Shown here: positions 56,601 to 64,000 of the stretch, in pieces | How positions within the stretch are numbered: the first letter of the stretch is position 1 | Layout: every line of letters begins with the position of its first letter | DNA from: Plumapathes pennacea | Lineage: Eukaryota > Cnidaria > Anthozoa > Antipatharia > Myriopathidae | NCBI GenBank assembly: GCA_964036295.1 | Contig: OZ038464.1 | Coordinates: 3,645,001 to 3,709,000, forward strand | Direction: 5' to 3' | Length of the DNA: 64,000 bases | The notes under the pieces: model-generated | Seen by the model: only the letters and a program-made list of their open reading frames with translations | What the model was told of the DNA's origin: nothing | Databases searched by the model: none | Made by a program: the position numbers and the translations under genes

Positions 56601-58493
56601 CAATCATGCGCGAGAGGAAATATTTTATGAATCGTAAATGTATGTCATAATGTGGATATTAGAATTGTCACCATGCAGATACAAAAGCTGGTTTAATTAC
56701 TAGCAGTATAGGCACAATCCAATATGTGGATTCGTAGCTCAGTGGTTAGAACGTCGCATGGTATCGCGCAGGTCATGCAAGGGTCCGATTCACTTTGAAA
56801 CCCGGCTGCTTTTTTGGGATTATGTAGTTGGGTTTCATAAATGAGAAGCTCAGTTTCACTGTAAAGGATGTATTTACATATAATCATAGTATATTTTGAC
56901 TGCAAGCAGAGAATATTTCTGCTGGTGTTGTTTGCTGTAAGTGTGTGTGGGTGAGTGTGTCCTCCAAATTGGCTGCAATGACGTCAGATGAAATGGTCTA
57001 CAGTTTCTGTCGGTCCGTAATTGGCTATTTGACTTGTATTAATGCAATTAATTATCAATTGTATTAAATTGTCTTGGTGCAGACGCTATGGCACACAGGG
57101 GTGACGTCATCACTTGCAGGGTGCATTTCAACGAGCGCAAAAATTCGTCAGAAGTCCCTGTAAGTTTCAGCCTGAATGGAAAGGAAGTCGGAAGAAAACG
57201 TGTGAACAGCGCTGGTGAACTTTATCCGTGCATTGGAATGGGATACGAGGGAATCAGTGTGCAATTCACCGTGAGTATTCACAAGAAATTCTTATCAATA
57301 TTGCGTTTTAGCCACAATACTTGCGTGTTTAATGGGCCCCTTGCGGTTAGGCTTTCGCAATAAGTGACTGAAATACATCACCTCAGAAATGGAAGGAATG
57401 CAAAAATGCAAAGTTATAGGCTGGCAGCATCTACAGGTCAAATTTGGCAGCATTTTAGTATATTAAGCCGAGATTTGTATGGGAAACGCATTGCGTCCCA
57501 GCAACAGTTTCCGACACAATTCTTCTTCTTTTTTCTTTTTTTTTTTTGTTTTTTTTGTTTTTTTTTTTTTCAAACCCTGCCAAATTCGATCTGTAAATGC
57601 ACAGGCGGCTCAAGCTCGGTGTCTAGTTGTTGCGTAACTCAAGATTATAAGGAAATGTATGGGGGTTTTAGCGATCACGGAAAATCATAGAATTTGATAA
57701 TGAAACTCAAATAAACGATTGCTACCTGTTAGTATACATTGCATTGTGGACGCCTTGCGAAAAGACGGCCTGAACGTTGCTGTGATATCTTCTTTTGGTA
57801 TTTCCTTCACTTTATACGACGATGCTCAAATTCAAGCCAGAACTGTGCATTCACGGAGTTGGGTTTTTGACGCCACTCCCGACAGATTTCGCTTTTGTTG
57901 CTTGCCGATCCGTATTGCCATTGTGTCGTTCGACCAATGGGAAGTACGCTTTTAGGACGGCGGTAGGGCTATTGAAAAAAGTCAAACGCGAAATCGTGGC
58001 GGTTTGAAGGAACATGTCGTTGATTTGAGAGCTTGCGAGTAGCGCGATGTAGAAATGCAAAGTTATACCATGGCCGCTAGTTTTCTGTTATTAGTTGCAA
58101 ACGAAGTATTTTGTTAACCTTGAAGATGACTAACCTGAGCACAGTTCATGTGCTCAAACTACACGAGCCTTTATCAGCGCGACCGAGAAATAGCCCTTGC
58201 TCGAGCTGAATAAGTATGCTCATGACAAGTTATAACGTTTTGCGTTGCAGATGGGAAGGTTTGACAATCATGCCATGATGCCTATCCCAGTGGACAAGGA
58301 CTTTGACATGACTCGGGAATTTATCAGAGATGTCAGTGTGGCGTTTTTTGACAGCCATGACACAACCCACAAAGCGTTGAACGAATTGCAGTCTCAGGTT
58401 AATGATATGAATGGTGTACTACGACAAATTATGGCTGCGCTCGCGGTAAATCAACCTGAAGGAGGCCCAAAGCGGATTGCTAACGACAATTGA
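40353..58493 (+). CDS. Copy C: TRPC-like channel with VWA-like and SPRY domains (complete, 1283 aa)
   Basis: Exons: 40353-41142, 41785-41835, 42129-42238, 42996-43190, 43417-43627, 45059-45366, 46688-46910, 47583-47606, 48418-48682, 50156-50506, 50915-50941, 51583-51772, 52634-52792, 53127-53205, 53448-53548, 54141-54296, 55756-55936, 57083-57270, 58251-58493 (TGA). Total 3852 nt, exact frame. Ten of the nineteen exons equal copy B in length from exon 3 through exon 12; differences fall in the N-terminal exon (lacks two 48-residue repeats), the post-TRP-box exon (12 codons shorter, with a Cys cluster CCCC), and small SPRY indels. The VWA strand reads LADYKAT where B reads LTDYKAT. I see no frameshift or premature stop, so the copy looks functional. 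Its start ATG sits in the same context as in B. Confidence 0.9.
41245..41350. repeat. (TTA)n microsatellite
   Basis: About 35 TTA units with a few G substitutions, in intron 1 of the coding region of copy C. Confidence 0.92.
43640..45058 (+). other. Intron of copy C before VWA-like exon
   Basis: Begins with a partial MITE of the CCCTTTCACTCC family (43640-43810). A 129-codon open frame at 43647-44036 overlaps it and has no counterpart in copy B, so I do not call it a gene. Confidence 0.55.
45059..46910 (+). CDS. Copy C exons 6-7: VWA-like domain
   Basis: Exon 6 (45059-45366) reads KVGFVICATGPDAKTN at the metal-site position; exon 7 (46688-46910) reads VLVMLADYKAT and RVVAVAIGPFAKPQQF. Lengths equal copy B. 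The only candidate metal-contact Thr kept in B (LTD) is Ala here. Confidence 0.7.
45369..46040. repeat. ATC trinucleotide array, copy C
   Basis: About 670 bp of TCA/ATC units with interruptions, starting a few bases after the exon 6 donor exactly as in copy B. Confidence 0.92.
47820..48074. mobile_element. MITE, TTAA target, GGGGCCCTCTCA ends
   Basis: TTAA at 47816-47819 and 48075-48078; GGGGCCCTCTCAGCC inverts against GGTTGAGAGGGCCCC. Copy B lacks it at the corresponding place (near 22620-22635). Confidence 0.82.
48178..48201. repeat. C run
   Basis: About 24 C residues in a C-rich tract in the intron before S1 of copy C. Confidence 0.9.
48743..49091. mobile_element. Hairpin plus TIR element (TTATTACACG)
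   Basis: TTATTACACG at 48743 and CGTGTAATAA at 49082-49091. The left third is a hairpin (48743-48878) that itself ends in CGTGTAATAA. Same architecture as 26147-27262 and 60631-60987. Confidence 0.75.
49621..50134. mobile_element. Mariner/pogo-like element, larger relative of 785-959
   Basis: CAGTCGAACCCCGCTATTTC left, 'aaataacggggtttgactg' right, TA on both sides. Ends 21 bases before the S3 exon acceptor of copy C. Confidence 0.72.
50641..50667. repeat. A run
   Basis: About 27 A residues followed by AAAAGAAAAG; could be the tail of a retroposed sequence, but no body is recognised. Confidence 0.8.
54141..57270 (+). CDS. Copy C exons 16-18: SPRY domain
   Basis: Exons 54141-54296, 55756-55936 and 57083-57270. 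The first exon begins SHRWVGNGIRTDGN; a second AG inside it (CATAG, 54148) would not keep the frame, so 54141 is chosen. The weak donor 'ggtttgac' after exon 17 is shared with A and B, which supports it. Confidence 0.84.
54424..54813. mobile_element. Probable MITE with GGGAGTACTCCCA end
   Basis: G-rich left end 'ggggggagtactcccacata', repeated 'ggtctgaaa.agggtat' words, and an inverted right end 'gggtcactcccaccc'. Confidence 0.5.
54919..55234. mobile_element. MITE, complete copy
   Basis: Left GAGCCGTTTTCGGATGACTG and right CAGTCATCCGAAAACCGCTC are inverted over about 27 bp; internal AAACCAAAACC and CAATCACA words. Confidence 0.78.
56728..56805 (+). repeat. tRNA-like SINE remnant
   Basis: 'ggattcgtagctcagtggtt' contains an intact A box (TAGCTCAGTGG); 'gggtccgattc' 40 bases later is a near-consensus B box. 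The acceptor stem does not pair, so this is a SINE head or tRNA relic, not a tRNA gene. Confidence 0.6.
57530..57571. repeat. T-rich tract
   Basis: Runs of T with occasional G or C in the last intron of copy C; the same intron of B has a shorter one near 30765-30795. Confidence 0.75.
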
Positions 58494-58546
58494 AAATAGC
58501 AGTCTTTGCATGAAATTCCTGATTTGCTGGCTTCTATACAAGTTAA

Positions 58547-58748
58547 CCCTTTCACTCCAAAGTGTCATCAACTGAAACTTCTCTTTCAGTTTTTTACTAG
58601 AGATACATTATCCAGTTGGGAGGATATAGCTTTTGATAACTTGCTCAGATAAAAACTGATTAAATGATTGATTCTCACTACGTCACCCATACATTTTCCT
58701 ATTGATGGTCGGGAGAATCTGTAATTTATGAACTTGAGAGCGAAAGGG
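58547..58748. mobile_element. MITE, TTAA target, after stop of copy C
   Basis: TTAA at 58543-58546 and 58749-58752, ends CCCTTTCACTCC and 'gagcgaaaggg' inverted. Confidence 0.75.
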
Positions 58749-59796
58749 TTAAGGGTGGCGTTTTAATGTCAAAAATCAGGCGGCGTCAAAATTTTTGAAA
58801 GAATATTTGAGAATGTCGTGCTAATAGGCAAGTATTAGGGACTTATCCGGCACGAGAATACACTATAATCGGTTAATCGTGTTCTTTGGGGACCTTTTCT
58901 GATTCAGGAATGAGCGAAACAATATTGTCTATTCTGCTTTAGAATAGACGAATTAGCGGTTTGTTCAGACTACACAAAATAGCCTGTAATGGTATTCTTC
59001 TTTCATTCTTGTGAGAAAATTGCGTATCCACGTCAAGCGGGTCCAATACCCAGGCTTTTTTGTTCTCAGCACCTCATTTTTTTTTTCACGTTAGCTGTTC
59101 TGTTTTCAGAATGGCAGAAGTATGTTCTTTTTGTAATCGATATTCTGTTATTCTTATACTGGAGTGGGAAAAGACGGTATAGCTAAAAAAGAAACGAGCC
59201 CTTAGGGAGGTTCGATTGATTTGCCCGGGCGCATTTATTTCGCGCATTGTTTTCATAGTGTAAGGTAATTTTACATAATCCCGATTGCAGCGAACACTAA
59301 TAGAAGCGTTATGTGCCACGGTTTGGTAGAAAAAAAAAGAAAAAACGGCAAACAACATAATTTTGCAGTGTCGCATACAAAAGTGACGTAATCAACCTGA
59401 TACAGACTCGTTCTGCTTCTGGCGGTCCGGGAATGAGTCAGAAATTTGAACCGTGGCCCTCCTGAATTTGCCTCTTTTTGGATCGTTATATTCTGAAAAA
59501 CGTATAAGACAATTATGTAGAAACCATTACTTTCGTTTTTATTGATTTTAGCCGCATGGGCTCTTTGCACGGTGCCGCCATCTTAGATTTATTGCGAGGC
59601 TAACCTCGGAACAAAACGCTGTAGCTCAAAAAGTGTTGTTCTTTTCGTTTTAACATAGGAAATATGCTAAACAAAATCCTGTTTCAAGGAAACTAAATCT
59701 CAAAAATACCAAGTAAAAGTTGACTTGAACATGTCTAATGAATCATCTAGTGAAAAACCAATTATCTCTTGCTACATAAGAAATAATGAAGCTAAG

Positions 59797-61618
59797 TATG
59801 GCACGCGATTGGTAGCAATATTCAATATTCGAATTTATTGTCAATTCAATGGTAATATGAGTCGTTCAATGATCATTCAATGGCAATAATTCAACGTTCA
59901 TTCAATGGCAATAATTCAACGTTCATTCAACTTCAATTCAACGACCATTCAATGGCAATAATTCAACGTTCATTCAACTTCAATTCAACGACCATTCAAT
60001 GGCAATTCGATGACCATTGATTCAATGGCAATGTTCAACGATAGAACCTTTTGCCAGACAGGACTACACACATGGGCATGGATGGCGCGCGCCTACCATT
60101 TCGAAACACGTACCATCGAAGGAACTTTCCACCTTCATGGAGCAACCACGTTACTATGCCCCTGATGAGAATAACACGGTTGCTTCGACGGACGAACCAC
60201 TCATGATGGTCATCGGTTCACCACATTTTTTCGAGCGCTCTCCCCAACCACCCGTTCCACCCCCAAGTCATGTATTTATTAGCCTTTATTCTACATACAC
60301 GCCGATCCCTTCGTTCCGCCGCTTCCTTTTCGATCTTCGCTCGGTTTTCTCGGCTACAGTAACTCCCATTCCCATTGTTTCACAACGCACGTGCGCACCA
60401 CAGGTCACCAATTCCACATTTCTGCCCATTACCACGTTCCCTACACTTCTACAACCTGACCACAACCGCAATTTAGCGCTGCAACATGTTATCACACACT
60501 AACATGCACAATTTCATATTACAGTCATATTTGCCAGTTTATCACCCCCGTAACTCCATATATAACTCACCCATTACTAATTTCCACACAGTAGCACGGG
60601 GGTCAAAATACTCGTAAATAGAGATTACTTCATGGAAAGTGCGCGCGTACGGTTTTTATTCACGAGTTGTGAAGTATCATAAAACGAACGAGCGAGGCTT
60701 TGCGAGCGAGTGAGTTTTATGATACGAAACAACGAGTGAATAAAAACTGTACAAAGCACTTTCCATGATGTTTTCTGTTTATTATATACATACTGAGACA
60801 TTTATCATGGGACCGGGAAACCCTTTAAAAGTAGTGAAAAATCGTCGTTCGCAGCTTGTGATTGGACGAACGATTTTTTTCACGTGTGAAAAGCGTCGTT
60901 CGCGGCCTCTCATTGGCTAGAACTCATTTGCGTACGAAATTTTACGATATGGCTTTTTCTTGAGTATGTCTCAGTATGTATATAATAATACAATTTATAC
61001 TAAGCCATCAGTTCACATGTCCGAATCAAACTGAGTGTTTCATCGACAGCGAGCACGTGTGCTTGAACATCGCTTACGTCATGATTAGCGTGTTGGCAAA
61101 GGTGTTCTGCTCTGTCCAGTATACTGTGAAAAAACCTTGGTAAATCTTCCTCGGCACTGAAATCCACCATGGCAACATGGCGGAATTGTCACCAAAGCGC
61201 ATGTCTTGTGAACGTCAGCGGTTTCACAAACGAAGGAGGGCCCAAACAGGACCACAGTTTTTGGTCCAAAAGGGTCTATCGTTGAATAGCCGTTAAATGA
61301 ATGGTCGTTGAATTGAAGTTGAATGAACGTTGAATTATTGCCATTGAATGGTCGTTGAATTGAAGTTGAATGAACGTTGAATTACTGCCATTGAATGGTC
61401 GTTGAATTGAAGTTGAATGAACGTTGAATTATTGCCATTGAATGGTCGTTGAATTGAAGTTGAATGAACGTTGAATTATTGCCATTGAATGGTCGTTGAA
61501 TTATTGCCATTGAATGAACGTTGAATTATTGCCATTGAATGATCATTGAACGACTCATATTACCATTGAATTGACAATAAATTCGAATATTAAATATTGC
61601 TACCAATCGCGTGCCATA
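59797..61618. mobile_element. Foldback element with 6-bp target duplication
   Basis: Ends TATGGCACGCGATTGGTAGC and its complement are perfect over 26 bp. GCTAAG flanks both sides (59791-59796, 61619-61624); the spacer after B has the empty site (near 32702). Long inverted arms hold tandem 'ttcaatggcaataattcaac' arrays (59850-60040 and 61280-61560). Confidence 0.9.
60631..60987. mobile_element. Hairpin plus TIR element nested in the foldback element
   Basis: Hairpin 60631-60768 ('catggaaagtgcgcg' against 'cactttccatg'), then a 22-bp perfect TIR pair at 60780-60801 and 60966-60987 (TATTATATACATACTGAGAC). Confidence 0.8.
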
Positions 61619-61719
61619 GCTAAGCCACATACACTGATACTCGGCTTACAAAAGTCCAGGCACAGACACTTTTAACAAGCTGTTTCTCTTTCGCGCATCT
61701 TTAACATCCAAGCCGGATG

Positions 61720-61876
61720 TGTGAATGCCGCAATCCAAGACCATCACCGCGGAAGGTTGGTACCTAATAAAAGCGCCCGCAATTATTATATGCCCCACCA
61801 TGCAGGCATATATATCGCGCTACATAAAGTAAACAAGATAACGTGTTACGGCTGCCGTGAAGACACCCGCGTGACG
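61720..61876 (+). promoter_or_regulatory. Promoter and noncoding first exon of predicted copy D
   Basis: Third copy of the block: TACATAAAG at 61821-61829, exon end GACG at 61876, donor GTATGT. A partial extra copy of the upstream words (gtgaatgccgcaatccaag, 62252-62275) follows. The coding exons would lie beyond 64000. Confidence 0.55.
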
Positions 61877-64000
61877 GTATGTTGAGTTTTATTTCTTTTA
61901 TCTTAAACTTTGTCGGGTCGGAAAGCTGCCTATTCGATAAATATGCTACGATTTGAGCCGGCGGCGATTTATGCAATGAGTTAATCATACAATTTATATT
62001 GTCGACAAGCTGTTGGAAGTATGGCTAGATTTGAGTCCGCAGAAACTAGCGAGGTAAGGTTTGCTTTACCCACATCCTCCTCATATTCCGACCACGACAA
62101 ATTTGGTTCTGCTACTGTTATGGCGTGTGTTGCCCTCATTTTTACTGCACCAAAAAGCGCAGTATCTAAATTTGTTGTATCAGGTTATTCCTGATATTAA
62201 TATGCCAATTAAAGCGGCTATGGGCCTGTGTGCAAAGCCACTTTATATGTGAATGTGTGAATGCCGCAATCCAAGAACATCACTGGTTGCAATCGTCGTT
62301 GCAAATCGACCAGTGTAACACCACCTTAACACCACCTTATGGCTGTAATGGAGCCACAACCATCGCAATGATGCGTGTGTATTCACGCTGGATCGAGTTT
62401 GAATTGATTCTCTTGTACAGTTGCTCCGTTGCTTGCCTACCGCTATGTCGCGTTAAATGGGAAAGATACACAATCAGTGTTTATGCGGGTGCTGTTTATT
62501 TCATTAATATTTTTCTGCTGATTTTTTTCTTGCTGTAAACTACGAGGTTTGAGTTAATTTAAATTTAAATATTGCATAAATTAGTTTGAAAACAATAATT
62601 TTTCCTTTTTGCTCTCAGTGGTTCAATATTTCCCAGTGTCAAGCTGAGCCGAAACTAATTAAAATTCGTGTTCAGCGATAAACAAGTTCAGAGCGCAGTG
62701 ACACTCCAGAAGCCGTGCATCGCAACGTCGTCCTTTTTGAACATTTGTTCTGGTGTATATTTACATTTTTCAAGTTGATTGCTTTATCCACAAAACTGGA
62801 GGCCATCAGTGAAAAAGGTCTACAAAGAGCCTCAGGTTTTCTAGTTTACCTTCTAGTTTACCTTTTCTGAGTGATGTTTTCATAAATTATTAATATTGAT
62901 ACTACTTAGAGGACGTGAGCGGAATATATTACTAGATATCACAGAACACAACGCACTTAGGTGGAATTGTCACAAATCTGAGGTAAGAATCGAAATTTGG
63001 ACCTCATAGTGTTTCAGCCACAACACATTTACTCGGGTTTAATGCGCTATCAGACGAAACATCAATTAATGTGCTAACGTGCCCAAAATACTGAATTTGG
63101 TTTAACTATCATGACTATACCATATCAAGCTTCGGAGGTGGCGCTTAGAATTGCTTGATATATGTCGCATTCTTGTAAAGTCGTAACATTTAACATGATA
63201 ACTTCACTCAACTCGCACGTTTATGCAAGTCGCAATAATTCAATAACCTGGTTCAGTTCCATATGATAGCACACAATCGCTGGATTTTGCGCTAGCAATT
63301 GCGAACGATCATATAAAAACACTACTCAGCTATTGCAGATGATCGCTACGGCTTAACTAAAGCTGGTCTATACTTACGTTTACGTAGAGGTCAAATATTA
63401 GCGTTAACTTTCGTGTAAGTTTTAACTCGACCACTGACTCTGTTTACTCAAGTCAATGCAGTTAGTCGAGCCAAGTGGGTGGCCAAACGATACGCACGTT
63501 GAACACAAATTTACAACTTGCGAGTCCATTTGGCCAGATATACAATCTGCGCCAAAGCTAGCTGTGAATACATTAAAATTACATGGCTTCAAAGAGTTAC
63601 AACAAAACCCACTATTCAAAGCCGCCCTCGTCTCCCTTTTCCTCTTTGTATGGCCGTAAATCACACTCCCTCGCAATAATATTGAATATGATTTCGGAAC
63701 AACACTGATCGGAGAAGTGGGAGAGAGAGGCAGCAAAGGTAGTAAGGACAGTTTCAACCGTTTTGGCGAGGATTGTAGACTTTTGTTGCAGTTTTCATAG
63801 CTTGCGTGATAGTTGAAATACTTCGCAAATGCAGCGCTAATCTTAGTAATAAGCATAATAATGCTGTTGCTAAGTAACTGGTAAGGTTCGGGTATTCATC
63901 AACACAACAATAATTATTTCGGTTCTAATTATCATGAAGCGTGTCAAGAGTCAAATTCAAGTACGTAATATTTTTCTAGCTGACTATTGGTTCAGTACAA
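61877..64000 (+). other. First intron of predicted copy D (partial)
   Basis: Tracks the first intron of copy C without its transposon: 62550-63240 matches 33770-34470, and 63460-63870 matches 39087-39440. No coding exon seen before the window ends. Confidence 0.55.

Larger units (their letters stand above)
58494..61719. other. Spacer between copy C and predicted copy D
   Basis: Holds a MITE (58547-58748), a region shared with the spacer after B, and the foldback element (59797-61618). Confidence 0.6.

Noticed and set aside
60017..60502. 161-codon open frame inside the foldback element
   Set aside because: Low-complexity Pro/Thr-rich product without recognised motif; starts within the repeat arm. 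Kept only as part of the element.
63422..63856. 144-codon minus-strand frame, with similarity to 38967-39179
   Set aside because: Similarity comes from duplicated first-intron DNA; the frame is not maintained between copies.

Overview
The window is eukaryotic genomic DNA, AT-rich, with short exons, GT-AG introns and many small transposons. The channel family, the intron style and the kinds of short inverted-repeat elements suggest a cnidarian, probably an anthozoan such as a coral or sea anemone. That placement is an inference, not a proof.

The only host genes I can support are tandem, same-strand copies of one large multi-exon gene. Copy A (350-9316) is its 3' part and begins outside the window. 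Copy B has coding exons from 14093 to 31315 (19 exons, 1380 codons plus stop). Copy C has coding exons from 40353 to 58493 (19 exons, 1283 codons plus stop). A fourth copy, D, is predicted to the right because its promoter-like block and noncoding first exon recur near 61720-61876. Exon sizes and phases match exon for exon between copies, and both full reading frames close exactly.

The encoded protein is a TRPC-like cation channel with an unusual build. In order it has a fast-changing disordered N-terminus in place of a clear ankyrin repeat stack, the TRPC linker helices and pre-S1 elbow, a von Willebrand A-like domain inserted between that elbow and S1, S1-S6 with a TRPC-type pore, a TRP box, a SPRY domain, and a short coiled-coil tail. 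The VWA-like domain lacks the usual metal-site motif. By TRPC topology both the VWA-like and SPRY domains should lie in the cytosol, so the protein looks like a channel carrying two protein-interaction modules.

Layout: 1-349 intron of A; 350-9316 gene A; 9317-10239 spacer with an inverted-repeat element; 10240-10394 promoter and noncoding exon of B; 10395-14052 first intron of B; 14053-31315 rest of B; 31316-32803 spacer; 32804-32967 promoter and noncoding exon of C; 32968-40312 first intron of C, holding a 4.36-kb DNA transposon; 40313-58493 rest of C; 58494-61719 spacer with a 1.8-kb foldback element; 61720-61876 promoter and noncoding exon of D; 61877-64000 first intron of D. Introns carry many MITEs, several minisatellites and two long ATC arrays. 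Several insertions are shared by two copies and absent from the third, so they record the order of the duplications.
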